A stretch of DNA of 64,000 nucleotides from CAYRES01 sp964423425 (GTDB lineage Bacteria; Actinomycetota; Thermoleophilia; RBG-16-64-13), in assembly GCA_964423425.1 (NCBI GenBank), contig CAYRES010000007.1:1-64000 (forward strand). The letters run 5' to 3'. This document shows, in pieces, positions 42,482 through 53,292 of the stretch. The position numbers were made by a program, and so were the translations under genes. The first letter of the stretch is position 1. Each line of letters starts with the position of its first letter. Under the pieces are notes generated by a model that was given only the letters and a program-made list of their open reading frames with translations, was not told the origin of the DNA and did not search any database.

Positions 42482-44953
42482 ATGCTCGAGACGCTTCAGG
42501 GCAGGATCGAACAGGTAGAAATTGCCGAAGAGATGCGTTCGTCGTATCTCGACTATGCCATGAGCGTGATCGTGGGGCGGGCGCTCCCCGACGTTCGTGA
42601 CGGCTTGAAGCCTGTTCACCGCCGGGTTCTCTACGGCATGTACGACTCCGGCATGCTGCCCGACCGCCCCTATCGCAAGTGCGCCCGCATCGTGGGCGAC
42701 GTCATGGGTAACTTCCACCCCCACGGCGACCAAGCCATCTACGACACCCTGGTGAGGCTGGCACAGGACTTCTCCATCCGCTATCCGTTGGTCGACGGGC
42801 ACGGCAACTTCGGTTCGGTAGACGGCGATTCCGCGGCGGCCATGCGCTACACGGAGTGCCGCCTTTCGAAGATCGCCATGGAGCTTCTCCGTGACATCGA
42901 CGCCGACACCGTCACGTGGCAACCGAACTACGACGAGAGCCGGGAGGAGCCGCTGGTTCTCCCCTCCCGCTTCCCCAACCTCCTGGTGAGCGGCAGCTCA
43001 GGTATCGCCGTGGGGATGGCGACCAACATTCCCCCGCACAATCTGCGGGAGGTCATCGACGCCACCGTCGCACTTATCGACGATCCGGGCATCGAGTCGG
43101 CCGGTCTCATGCAGCACATCAAGGGTCCGGACTTCCCCACCGGGGGCATCATCATCGGAACCACCGGCATCCGGGAGGCCTACGAGACCGGCCGAGGCCG
43201 CATCGTGGTTCGGGCCAAGGCTCACACCGAGCCGCTCAGACAGGGCAAGACCGCCATCATCGTCACCGAGCTCCCCTACCAAGTGAACAAGGCCAACCTC
43301 ATCGAGAAGATCGCTGAGTTGGTGCGTGAGAAGAAGATTCCGGAGATCTCCGACCTCCGCGATGAGTCCGACCGCGAGGGCATGCGGATGGTGATCGAGT
43401 TGAAGCGGGAGGCCATTCCCAAAGTGGTGCTGAACAAGCTGTTCAAGCACAGCGCCATGCAGATGACTTTCGGCGTGATCTCCATCGCGCTCGTCGACGG
43501 CGTGCCCCGCACACTCACACTGAGTGAACTTCTGCACCACTACCTGGAGCACCAGCGTGACGTGGTGGTGAGGCGCACCCGCTACGAACTCAACAAGGCC
43601 AAGAAGCGGGCCCACATCCTGGAAGGCCTTCTCGTCGCCATCAGCAATCTCGACGAGGTCATCCGCATCATCCGCTCGAGCGAGGACACGCAGGCGGCCC
43701 GCCTGCGGCTCATGGAGCGCTTCGGCCTGTCAGAAGAGCAGTCACAGGCCATCGTCGATCTGCGCCTGCGCAATCTCACCGCGCTGGAGCGCCACAAGAT
43801 CGAGGAGGAGCATCGCGACCTCGTGGAGCGTATCGCCTACCTGGAGGCCGTGCTGGCCGACGAGTCCAAGGTATTCGCCATCATCCGAGAAGAGCTGCTC
43901 GAGATCCGCACCATGTACGGTGACGATCGCCGCACCGAGATCGCTCCCTCGGAAGCCGAGATCGACATGGAAGACATGATCGCTGTGGAGGAGATGGTCA
44001 TCTGCATCACCAGGTCGGGGTACGTGAAGCGCCTCCCCGTCTCTACCTATCGCACCCAGCACCGCGGGGGTGTGGGGGTGATGGGCATGGAGATGAAGGA
44101 CGGCGACTACATCGAGCACCTCTTCATCACGACCACCCACCACTACCTGCTCTTCGTGACGTCGCGGGGCAAGATCTACCGTCTCAAGGTGCACGAACTG
44201 CCTCTGGGCAGCCGCCAGAGCAAGGGGCGGGCCATCGTCAACCTGCTCCCCCTGGCGCAGGACGAGGAGATCAAGGCGGTCATCGCCACCAAAGACTACA
44301 AAGACGCCAAGTACCTGGTCTTCGCCACCGCGAAGGGCCTCATCAAGAAGACGGCCTTCCAGGCCTACGACACCAACCTGAAGGCTGACGGCATCATCGC
44401 CCTCACGCTGAACGGTGACGACGAACTGGTGGCGGTGAAGCACACCGACGGTAGCGACGATCTCATACTGGTTTCATCGGAGGGGAAGGCGGTCCGGTTC
44501 TCCGAGAGCCAGGTAAGGGCCACCGGCAGGGCCACCATGGGGGTAATGGGAATTCGCTTGGGCCGGGGGCATCGGGTGGTGGGTATGGCTGTCGCCCACG
44601 ACGACGCCGACCTCTTCTGCGTCACCTCCGGCGGCTACGGCAAGAGGACCCCGGTCTCGGCGTACCCGGCGCACAACCGGGGCGGCCTGGGTGTCATCAC
44701 CATCAAGGACGCCCCGGATCGCGGCGACTTGGTGGCGGTCTCCACCGTACGCGCGAATCACGAGATCATGCTCATCAGCCACGAGGGCACGGTAATACGC
44801 ATTCCCATCGAGAACGTGCGGGCGACCGGCCGCAACACCATGGGCGTCAGAGTCATGAACCTGCGCCAAGGCGACCGGGTGTCGAGTATGGCCCGCATCG
44901 TCCGCGGGTCGGCGGGTGAAGAGGACGTGCTCGAGGCGGTCGACGAGTCCTGA
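42482..44953 (+). CDS. gyrA: DNA gyrase subunit A
   Basis: 823 residues. The catalytic tyrosine is Tyr123 (AAMRYTECRL); QRDR HPHGDQAIYDTLVR carries Gln84 where E. coli has Ser83, with Asp88 in place of Asp87. GyrA-box-like QSKGRAIVNLLPL and six beta-pinwheel repeats follow. Its TGA is one base before the convergent pfp-like gene's stop. Confidence 0.97.
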   Translation: MLETLQGRIEQVEIAEEMRSSYLDYAMSVIVGRALPDVRDGLKPVHRRVLYGMYDSGMLPDRPYRKCARIVGDVMGNFHPHGDQAIYDTLVRLAQDFSIRYPLVDGHGNFGSVDGDSAAAMRYTECRLSKIAMELLRDIDADTVTWQPNYDESREEPLVLPSRFPNLLVSGSSGIAVGMATNIPPHNLREVIDATVALIDDPGIESAGLMQHIKGPDFPTGGIIIGTTGIREAYETGRGRIVVRAKAHTEPLRQGKTAIIVTELPYQVNKANLIEKIAELVREKKIPEISDLRDESDREGMRMVIELKREAIPKVVLNKLFKHSAMQMTFGVISIALVDGVPRTLTLSELLHHYLEHQRDVVVRRTRYELNKAKKRAHILEGLLVAISNLDEVIRIIRSSEDTQAARLRLMERFGLSEEQSQAIVDLRLRNLTALERHKIEEEHRDLVERIAYLEAVLADESKVFAIIREELLEIRTMYGDDRRTEIAPSEAEIDMEDMIAVEEMVICITRSGYVKRLPVSTYRTQHRGGVGVMGMEMKDGDYIEHLFITTTHHYLLFVTSRGKIYRLKVHELPLGSRQSKGRAIVNLLPLAQDEEIKAVIATKDYKDAKYLVFATAKGLIKKTAFQAYDTNLKADGIIALTLNGDDELVAVKHTDGSDDLILVSSEGKAVRFSESQVRATGRATMGVMGIRLGRGHRVVGMAVAHDDADLFCVTSGGYGKRTPVSAYPAHNRGGLGVITIKDAPDRGDLVAVSTVRANHEIMLISHEGTVIRIPIENVRATGRNTMGVRVMNLRQGDRVSSMARIVRGSAGEEDVLEAVDES

Positions 44954-44954
44954 G

Positions 44955-46265
44955 CTAGTCTCCCTCCTCCAGGTCTCTCGCACTGCACATCATTGTGGAG
45001 ATCTGCGGCGGTTCGTTCCCCAAGAGATACGAGAACTCCTCGCGGAACCTTTCCAGGCCGATACCGCAGATGGCGGCATACTTGGCCAGCTGGCGTGGGT
45101 CGTCGAAGTCGGCCCGATTGAGCCGCAGCATGTAGTTCCGAGCGATGCAGTACGACTCCGAAGCGGCGTCGACCAAGCGCACCTTCATGCGGCCCGTCTC
45201 GGGGTCGATCATGTCGCTGAACGGCAGAGGGTTGAAGCGGCCGTTCTGCAAGGACACGATGGCCGCATTGCCGCCGTCGAGCAGGTGCTGCGAGGCGCAG
45301 AAGCCGAGGTCGCGGGTGTACTCCAGATCGAAGGGTATGGGGTCGGCGCAGCGTAGCTCGTAACCGATGTTCTTCGACACGATGGTCACCTTGAGGCCGA
45401 ATTCGGCGAGACGCTCCTGCACCTGTTGTTTGAGGACCGTGCCGAAGTTTACTTCGGCGTGACGGATGTTGCCGTATTCGTCGAGCTCGCATCCCTGCAG
45501 AGAGGCCAGTTCGGCCGGATCCATGCGCTCAGCGATGCCTTCAGCGATGACGGCGACACCCTCAGGGCGGTCGTGCGACATGCGTTTGATGATGGCCCCG
45601 GCGAGGACATCGGTGACCTCGGCGAGGGAGATCTTCGGGTTGCGGAACTCCTCGGGCACGAGGGTGAGCGTGGCTCCCGCGGCCTTGCCGATACCCAGGG
45701 CGAGGTGGCCGGCCTTCCTGCCCATGGTGATGACGAAGTACCACCGCGAGGTGGTGGCAGCGTCGACCATGAGGTTCTTGATGAGCTCCACGCCGAGGTG
45801 GCGGGCGGTCTGGTAGCCGAACGTCGACTGACCGTGTGGCAGAGCCAGGTCGTTGTCGATTGTCTTCGGCACGTGTACCACTCTTATGCGGCCCGCGGCC
45901 ACCTCCTCCAATCTCATGGCGCTGTAGGCGGTGTCGTCGCCCCCGATGGTGATGAGTTTGTCGACGTCGAGCCTGAGGAGGGACACGACGGTGTGGTTGA
46001 GAGTCTCCTGCTGCTTGGTGGGGTTGTCCCGGCTGATGCCGATGTATGATCCGCCGCGGAAATGGATGCGGCTCACCCGTTCTATGGTGAGCGGGACGGT
46101 GCGGCTCACGTCGCCCTGCATGATCCACTTGAACCCGTCTTCGATTCCGATGACATTCACCTTATCCATGATGGCTCGGATGGAGGCCGCCCCTATCACG
46201 CTGTTCACACCGGGGGCCGGACCTCCGCCGACCAGGATGGCTAAGTTCTTTGAGGGTGAGGGCAT
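44955..46265 (-). CDS. Pyrophosphate-dependent type phosphofructokinase
   Basis: 436 residues. The phosphate-donor site reads GGDDTAYSA (the second Asp is the PPi-type residue; ATP enzymes have GGDGS) and the catalytic loop PKTIDNDL has the PPi-type Lys. MGRKAGHLALGIGKAAGA is the substrate motif. It would interconvert fructose 6-phosphate and fructose 1,6-bisphosphate reversibly with pyrophosphate, saving ATP and working in both directions. It is convergent with gyrA with a 1-bp gap and no terminator. Confidence 0.88.
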   Translation of the reverse strand: MPSPSKNLAILVGGGPAPGVNSVIGAASIRAIMDKVNVIGIEDGFKWIMQGDVSRTVPLTIERVSRIHFRGGSYIGISRDNPTKQQETLNHTVVSLLRLDVDKLITIGGDDTAYSAMRLEEVAAGRIRVVHVPKTIDNDLALPHGQSTFGYQTARHLGVELIKNLMVDAATTSRWYFVITMGRKAGHLALGIGKAAGATLTLVPEEFRNPKISLAEVTDVLAGAIIKRMSHDRPEGVAVIAEGIAERMDPAELASLQGCELDEYGNIRHAEVNFGTVLKQQVQERLAEFGLKVTIVSKNIGYELRCADPIPFDLEYTRDLGFCASQHLLDGGNAAIVSLQNGRFNPLPFSDMIDPETGRMKVRLVDAASESYCIARNYMLRLNRADFDDPRQLAKYAAICGIGLERFREEFSYLLGNEPPQISTMMCSARDLEEGD

Positions 46266-46394
46266 AACACTGTCTCCGGACTCGCTGTTCGGATCGGACC
46301 TTGTCGCCAGAGCACCTCACGCGTCGGTGGCTCGGCGGGATGTATACTGTCTCTCAAGCACATCCTTCCAAAGTGTCGCACAGAGGAAACCACA

Positions 46395-47081
46395 ATGCCC
46401 TTGTTTTTCTGGGATTCGACATTGCTGCTGCTCATTCCGGCGCTTCTTCTCACGATCTACGCGCAGATCAAGGTTACGACGACGTTCCGCAAGTACTCAC
46501 AGGTTCGTTCCATGCGTGGCCTCACCGGAGCCGAGGGTGCGCGTCTCATGCTCGATTCGGCCAACCTCAAGCATGTGGGCATCGAAGTGATAGAAGGCGA
46601 CCTCACCGACCACTACGATCCGCGCACCAAGGTACTGCGGCTCAGTGCGCGTGTGGGTACCAGCGACTCCTTGGCGGCGCTCGGTGTCGCCGCCCATGAG
46701 GCCGGCCATGCCCTCCAGGACGCGGAAGGCTATTCCGCCCTCAGGCTGAGGGGCGCCATGGTGCAGAGCGCCACCCTGGGTTCGAACCTGGGGTTCTTCC
46801 TCTTCTTTCTCGGCCTCATCATGGGTGGCAACCAGACGCTCATGGCCATCGGCATACTGCTGTTCGCCCTCTTCGTCATCTTCACGCTGGTAACACTCCC
46901 GGTGGAGTTCAATGCGTCGAAGAGAGCGCTCGCCCAGCTGTCCGGCCACGGCATTCTCGCCGAGGGAGAGATAGACGGGGCCCGGGCGGTGCTCAATGCC
47001 GCCGCGCTCACCTATGTGGCCGCCGCGGTCATGGCCATCATGAACCTGCTGCGGCTCATATTGATCCGAGGCCGCGGCTAG
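46395..47081 (+). CDS. YugP-type zinc membrane protease (neutral zinc metallopeptidase)
   Basis: 228 residues. An N-terminal membrane helix (FWDSTLLLLIPALLLTIYA), a zinc-binding HEAGH in AAHEAGHALQ near residue 101, then two or three membrane helices (LGFFLFFLGLIMGG, TLMAIGILLFALFVIFTLVT) and another near the C-terminus. The VLRLS segment before the helices and the VEFNASKRAL stretch match YugP-like proteins. A good AGAGGAAA site precedes the ATG. Substrate unknown. Confidence 0.85.
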   Translation: MPLFFWDSTLLLLIPALLLTIYAQIKVTTTFRKYSQVRSMRGLTGAEGARLMLDSANLKHVGIEVIEGDLTDHYDPRTKVLRLSARVGTSDSLAALGVAAHEAGHALQDAEGYSALRLRGAMVQSATLGSNLGFFLFFLGLIMGGNQTLMAIGILLFALFVIFTLVTLPVEFNASKRALAQLSGHGILAEGEIDGARAVLNAAALTYVAAAVMAIMNLLRLILIRGRG

Positions 47082-47114
47082 GAACCCGCGGCCGGGACCG
47101 CGGCCGGAGCACGA

Positions 47115-47482
47115 TCAGGCGGCGGGCAGGAACCTGTCGATCATCTCCAGTACCTGCGAGATCCGGAAGGGCTTGGTGATGTAGGCGTCGAGGCCCGCCT
47201 GCCGCCCTTTCTCTTCGTCCCCCCGCATCGCCTTGGCGGTGAGGGCGAGCACCGGGATGCCCGAGGTGCCGGTGTCGGCTTTGAGCGCCCGGGTGGCCTC
47301 GTAGCCGTCCATCTCCGGCATCATGAGGTCCATGATGACGATGTCGGGTTGCTCCAGCCGGGTCCTCGCGACGGCCTCCCGGCCGGTGGCGGCCCGCACG
47401 ACGGTGTGGCCCATGGCTTCGAGCGACATGGACACGATGTTGAGGATGTCGGGGTCGTCGTCGGCGACTACGATGCGTGCCA

Positions 47483-47483
<1 letters not shown>
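47115..47483 (-). CDS. CheY-like single-domain response regulator
   Basis: 122 residues, receiver only. The acidic pocket VVADDDPD, the phosphorylated aspartate in IVIMDLMMPEMDG (near residue 52), LTAKAM and YITKPF are all present. The ATG shares a base with the kinase stop (TGATG), so it is the kinase's partner. With no output domain it probably acts by protein contact. Confidence 0.93.
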
Positions 47484-49369
<1,886 letters not shown>

Positions 49370-49408
49370 GTCTCTGTTGTCGGCCCGGTCGGGAGAAAAG
49401 TGTAGCCG

Positions 49409-50758
49409 TTGGCGATTCCGAGCGTTCTCTTCGTGCCCACACATCGGACGGGGCTGGCCTCCGCCCTGGCGGCATGCATTGCCGAAATACATGTTCGGCG
49501 CGGTGGGCGCGTGCGCCTGCACCATCTCGGAGTGCCGAGCCCGGCCGCCGTCTGGGACCGTTGGGAGGGCTCTTCGTTTCTGGACCCCGGCCTCTATGAG
49601 CGGAGCATCCTTGAGGGGTTGTACGTCCGCTCGACCCACGGGGGCGACCTGTCCCTCTTGGCTGCTTCACAGGGGCCGTTTGACACAGGCGACAGTGGAC
49701 CCTGGACTCCCCTCAGAGTGGCCGAAGCCCTTGATTGCCCCTGCGTTCTCGTGCTCGACTGCCGGGGCTGGGGAGAAAGCGTGGAGGCGCTGGCGCACGG
49801 TTTCGCCGCAGCTTTTGCCGGATTCGACTACGTGAATCTCGCGGGAGCCGTGGTGGGCGGCTTGGAGGATGCACACCAGGCGAAGAAGGTGAGGCGGGCG
49901 CTGGAACGTCCCCGGGTGCCCGTCTTCGGCTACCTCTTTCAGGGTGAGGGAGTGGAGCCGAACGCACCGGCACCGGGCCCCTGGGGTCTTCCGCTGGACG
50001 ATGAGCTTCTGGAGACCGTCCTGCGCCGGGTCGACCTCGATGCTCTCGAGGCGGTCGCCAACCAACGCGGCTTTCTCACCGCCACGAGCGTTCCGGCAGA
50101 CGATACGAGCACTGGGCCTTTGGTCATGGTGGCGGGTGGCCGTGGCTTCACGCCGTGGAGCCGCGACTCCATCGATCTTCTTCGTGAGGCCGGGGCGATG
50201 GTGCGTAGGCTCGATCTGGTGGAAGACACCGACCTGCCCGGGGAGACCGCCGGGCTGGTGCTGGCCGGGGAGGTGTGGCCTCAGGCGATGCCGGATCTCG
50301 CGGCCAACCTCTCCCTGATGCGAAGTGTGCGCAGTGCCATTGAGGACGGGATGCCAACCCTGGCTCTGGGTGGCGGCATGATCTACCTGCTGAGAGCGGT
50401 TCAGGACGTGCTCGGCCGCCGTCATGAGATGGCGGGCCTGCTGCCGGTCGAGGCGGAGATCATCTCGTTGTTCGAGGAACCAGTGTTCTATCAGGTGGCG
50501 GCGGAGCGTGACACGATCCTTCTCCAGGCGGGCGACCGTCTCGTCGGCTGGATGCTCTCGGACGTCGACATCATGGATGAGCCTGTGACCCGCAACTTCC
50601 CCTTGTGCATCGCCCTGCCGGGAAGTGCCGAGGGGATGTTCGAGGGGGCGGCATCGCCCAACCTGCTGTGCAGCAGGTTGCTCATGCACCTGGCCTCCAA
50701 CCCCTCCATGGCGAAGAGATTTGTTGCCGCCTGCAGGAGCTTTGCCGCCGCCGTGTGA
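49409..50758 (+). CDS. CbiA/CobB-like amidotransferase homologue, catalytically degenerate
   Basis: 449 residues. Fold resemblance to cobyrinic acid a,c-diamide synthases: N-terminal RVRLHHLGVPSP, LVLDCRGWG, then FDYVNLAGAVVGGLEDAHQAKKVRRALERPRVPVFGYLF (split across residues 139-177), and a C-terminal glutaminase-like half with GRRHEMAGLLPVEAEI and CSRLLMHLASNP. The N-terminal ATP loop THRTGLASAL lacks the P-loop lysine, and the glutaminase nucleophile cysteine position is Gly321 (LALGGGMIYL). Start is TTG, uncertain. Probably not an active B12 amidation enzyme; a regulatory or altered-substrate paralogue. Confidence 0.7.
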   Translation: MAIPSVLFVPTHRTGLASALAACIAEIHVRRGGRVRLHHLGVPSPAAVWDRWEGSSFLDPGLYERSILEGLYVRSTHGGDLSLLAASQGPFDTGDSGPWTPLRVAEALDCPCVLVLDCRGWGESVEALAHGFAAAFAGFDYVNLAGAVVGGLEDAHQAKKVRRALERPRVPVFGYLFQGEGVEPNAPAPGPWGLPLDDELLETVLRRVDLDALEAVANQRGFLTATSVPADDTSTGPLVMVAGGRGFTPWSRDSIDLLREAGAMVRRLDLVEDTDLPGETAGLVLAGEVWPQAMPDLAANLSLMRSVRSAIEDGMPTLALGGGMIYLLRAVQDVLGRRHEMAGLLPVEAEIISLFEEPVFYQVAAERDTILLQAGDRLVGWMLSDVDIMDEPVTRNFPLCIALPGSAEGMFEGAASPNLLCSRLLMHLASNPSMAKRFVAACRSFAAAV

Positions 50759-50810
50759 GCGACGGCGCGGTTTCCCCGGGGCGGAGTTTGTCTGCCCGCC
50801 CCGCCCGCCG

Positions 50811-51005
50811 TCAGCGGGTGCGCGGCTCCAGTACGATCTTGTGGTCGAGGAATGCGATCTCGGCGAGGCGGGCATCGAGGCGCATCTCATCTCCAAGCAG
50901 GCTGGTCAGCACGATTATCTCCCCGTCAAAGGCAAGCGCGGCCACATCCTCCATGATCTTCTCTTCACCCGCCTCAGTCACGAGGTATGCATCGGACTCA
51001 CACAT
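50811..51005 (-). CDS. CooT-family nickel-binding protein
   Basis: 64 residues starting MCESDAYLV; the cysteine at position 2 is the expected nickel ligand. EKIMEDVAALAFDGEIIVLTSLLGDE and IAFLDHKIVLEP match the family's small beta-barrel. The ATG at 51005 has GGGGG 5-6 nt upstream; the longer frame to 51122 is not supported. It may carry nickel for an unknown enzyme. No CO dehydrogenase gene is nearby. Confidence 0.8.
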   Translation of the reverse strand: MCESDAYLVTEAGEEKIMEDVAALAFDGEIIVLTSLLGDEMRLDARLAEIAFLDHKIVLEPRTR

Positions 51006-51151
51006 CACGACCCCCGGTCTCGTCTCCGGCACCTTCCCGGCTGTGTCGGCACTATCGATGGTACCATTGTTGCTTGGGGCCTCCGGCGTTTTCGTAGCCT
51101 CTGTAGCGCGTCGGAGAGTCATCTTATTCTATGCGGTAGAGAGGGAAACCA

Positions 51152-51439
51152 TTGAGCAACCAGGCATCGGATCCGGTCATCCGCCAGTATCGGGAGCAGA
51201 TATCGGACAACGATCTCAAGATACTCGAAGCGCTCAACAGGCGGCTGAAGCTCGTGCGGGCGCTGCGCTCCTACAAGGAAAGCAAAGGCATAGCCTTCTT
51301 CGACCCCGCCCAGGAGGATTGGGTCATCACGTACCTTTCGCGTTCCAACCAGGGCCCCTTGTCGGATGAGGGGTTGAAAGCCATCTACGGTACGATCCTC
51401 GACACCATCAAGGCCGAGGCGCTCGACTCGCTGGAGTAG
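51152..51439 (+). CDS. Chorismate mutase (AroQ type)
   Basis: 95 residues, all-helical. The first helix IRQYREQISDNDLKILEALNRRL carries the conserved Arg and the second (LVRALRSYKESKGIAFFDPAQED) the Lys and Asp/Glu positions of type II chorismate mutases. TTG start with AGAGGG 7 nt upstream. It would convert chorismate to prephenate for Phe/Tyr synthesis. Confidence 0.85.
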   Translation: MSNQASDPVIRQYREQISDNDLKILEALNRRLKLVRALRSYKESKGIAFFDPAQEDWVITYLSRSNQGPLSDEGLKAIYGTILDTIKAEALDSLE

Positions 51440-51553
51440 AGCGGAAGGGCGCCACCCGCGGCAACGGGGGGAAGAGAGCGGCAACGCTCGGGGGCCGAGA
51501 AATGGTTGTGCGCCGCCGGAAGGTGCGACCCGTGGTGCCCCGGTGTGCAGCCC

Positions 51554-52057
51554 TCAACTCGCGAAGTCTTCAGGGCTGATGTGGTCGAGAAAGTCGCGGA
51601 ACTCCTCCACCACCTGCTCAGCTTCTTCCGGAGACTGTTCGAACTCCACTCCGCTGCTCTCCAAGAGGACGGCTGACGCGAAGATGGGGGCGTCGGTGCG
51701 TACTGCGAGCGCAATGGCGTCGGAGGGGCGGGAGTCGACATCGATGACCTTTTCGGCTGTCTCGAGCTGGAGCACGGCATAGAAAGTGTTGTCACGCAGT
51801 TCGGTCACGAGCACGCGCAGCAGTGTCGCGGACAGGTCAACGAGGATGTTGGTGATGAGGTCGTGCGTCATGGGCCGGGGTAGGTCGGCGTTCTGGAGCT
51901 TCATGAGTATGGAGGCGGCCTCGGGGTGGCCTATCCAGATGGGGAGGAACTGATTCGTCTCCTCCGATTTCAGCAGAACGATGGGCTGACGGTTGGTGAC
52001 GTCGAAGCTCACCCCGTACACGGACATGCGACTATAGCCTTGAGGTTCGTCGGTCAT
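51554..52057 (-). CDS. Bifunctional nuclease domain protein (DUF151/BFN)
   Basis: 167 residues. The BFN core is QPIVLLKSEETNQFLPIWIGHPEAASI, PMTHDLITNILVDL, NTFYAVLQL and DSRPSDAIALAVRTDAPIFA. Actinobacterial relatives are common; nuclease activity is known only for plant and some bacterial members. The acidic C-terminal tail is typical. Lies ahead of the tRNA genes, on the opposite strand. Confidence 0.9.
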   Translation of the reverse strand: MTDEPQGYSRMSVYGVSFDVTNRQPIVLLKSEETNQFLPIWIGHPEAASILMKLQNADLPRPMTHDLITNILVDLSATLLRVLVTELRDNTFYAVLQLETAEKVIDVDSRPSDAIALAVRTDAPIFASAVLLESSGVEFEQSPEEAEQVVEEFRDFLDHISPEDFAS

Positions 52058-52178
52058 GATAATGACAGCTTACCGCAGTCCCGTGAGTGAGTCATCCCCG
52101 GTCGTGGTCGCTGTGAGCCGAGGCGGGAGCACCCTGCGGGGAGGCCTCCACCGGCGCCGTGCAGGGGAGCCGCCCGGC

Positions 52179-52206
52179 TTGACATCGGGCCGATTGTGGG
52201 TAAACT
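52179..52206 (+). promoter_or_regulatory. Promoter of tRNA-Ile
   Basis: TTGACA at 52179-52184 and TAAACT at 52201-52206, 16-bp spacer, predicted start about 6 nt before the tRNA. Confidence 0.7.
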
Positions 52207-52218
52207 TCACTGCCGCGT

Positions 52219-52292
52219 GGGGCTATAGCTCAGTAGGTTAGAGCGCATCCCTGATAAGGATGAGGCCAGTGGTTCGAATCCACTTAGCCCCA
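52219..52292 (+). tRNA. tRNA-Ile (anticodon GAT)
   Basis: 74 nt. Acceptor GGGGCTA pairs with TAGCCCC, D-arm GCTC/GAGC, anticodon stem CATCC/GGATG with loop CTGATAA, T-arm AGTGG/CCACT with TTCGAAT. The CCA end is not encoded. It reads ATC codons. Confidence 0.97.
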
Positions 52293-52336
52293 CTGCCCCT
52301 CTTCTTCGCCGTGCCCTGCCTTCGGCCCGCTTCTGC

Positions 52337-52365
52337 TTCACATTCGCCGTGCACCTCGGTAGAGT
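52337..52365 (+). promoter_or_regulatory. Promoter of tRNA-Ala
   Basis: TTCACA at 52337-52342, 17-bp spacer, TAGAGT at 52360-52365; predicted start about 14 nt before the tRNA. Confidence 0.45.
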
Positions 52366-52385
52366 ATGGCGCGCGTAAGACCCGT

Positions 52386-52458
52386 GGGGGATTAGCTCAG
52401 ATGGGAGAGCGCCGCCTTTGCACGGCGGAGGTCACCGGTTCGATCCCGGTATCCTCCA
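52386..52458 (+). tRNA. tRNA-Ala (anticodon TGC)
   Basis: 73 nt. Acceptor GGGGGAT pairs with ATCCTCC (one G-U), D-arm GCTC/GAGC, anticodon stem CCGCC/GGCGG with loop TTTGCAC, T-arm ACCGG/CCGGT with TTCGATC. No encoded CCA. It lies 93 bp after tRNA-Ile. Confidence 0.97.
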
Positions 52459-52501
52459 CTTCCTGTGGGAGTGGTGTGGTGAGAACGAGTGTCGCTTATA
52501 A

Positions 52502-52544
52502 CGGCCGGGGGGAGGAGGGCGCTACGCCCTCCTCCCCCCGGCCG
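52502..52544 (+). terminator. Very strong 20-bp hairpin after tRNA genes
   Basis: Perfect 20-bp arms (CGGCCGGGGGGAGGAGGGCG and its reverse complement) with a CTA loop. No T-tract follows, and azlC starts only 14 bp later, so it ends or shields the tRNA transcript and may also block read-through from azlC's upstream DNA. Confidence 0.7.
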
Positions 52545-52557
52545 TGCTTGCTCCGCC

Positions 52558-53292
52558 ATGCGGCATAGCCGGCGCACCGTACAGTCTGGGCGGCCCGAAA
52601 CGCGCACGTTCGCCGGCGGGGTGAAGGCGGCGGCGCCGATCGTACTCGGCTACTTCCCCATAGGTGTGGCGTATGGGGTACTGGGGCGGGCCGCTGGAGT
52701 TCCCGTGTGGGTCCTCGTCCTGATGTCGGTCATCGTGTTCGCCGGGTCGGCCCAACTCATGGCGGTGTCCGTGCTCGCACAGGGTGCAGCTCCCTGGTCG
52801 CTCGTGGCCTTGGCCTTTCTGGTCAACTCCCGCCACGTGCTGTACTCGACGGCCGTCGCCCCGCTTCTCGCGAAGCTGCGGCGGGGCAGGTTGGCCTGGG
52901 TTGCTGCGGAGCTGACCGATGAGACCTTTGTGGTAGCGGCGGGTGCGGCGGACGGTAGACCCAGGGTATTGCAGTTCCCGTTTGTGGCCGGGCTCAACGG
53001 CACCGCCCACATTGCCTGGGTCATGGGGTCGCTGGTGGGAGGTGTGGGCGGGAGCCTGGTCGGCGACCCGACACGCTTGGGGCTCGACTTCGCCTTGGTG
53101 GCGATGTTTCTCGGGCTTCTGTCGATGCAGGTGCGCACCGTGAAGAGCGTGGCCGTGGCCGCTCTCGCAGGGGGGCTGTCTCTCTGTTTCCACCTACTCG
53201 GCCTGGGAAGCGGCGGAGTCATCCTCGCGACCGTACTGGCCAGTGCGGTCGGCTTGGCGTTCACCCTTCGCCGGGCAAAGGAGGCGGGTTAG
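52558..53292 (+). CDS. azlC: AzlC-like branched-chain amino acid exporter, large subunit
   Basis: 244 residues. GVKAAAPIVLGYFPIGVAYGVLG near residue 21 begins the AzlC fold; VIVFAGSAQLMAVSVL and LVNSRHVLYSTAVAPLL are the conserved membrane segments. With AzlD it exports branched-chain or related amino acids. ATG at 52558 is without a clear ribosome site; GTG at 52621 is an alternative. Confidence 0.9.
   Translation: MRHSRRTVQSGRPETRTFAGGVKAAAPIVLGYFPIGVAYGVLGRAAGVPVWVLVLMSVIVFAGSAQLMAVSVLAQGAAPWSLVALAFLVNSRHVLYSTAVAPLLAKLRRGRLAWVAAELTDETFVVAAGAADGRPRVLQFPFVAGLNGTAHIAWVMGSLVGGVGGSLVGDPTRLGLDFALVAMFLGLLSMQVRTVKSVAVAALAGGLSLCFHLLGLGSGGVILATVLASAVGLAFTLRRAKEAG

Noticed and set aside
40166..42922. 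918-codon open frame on the minus strand
   Set aside because: Antisense to gyrB, whose motifs are all intact on the other strand.
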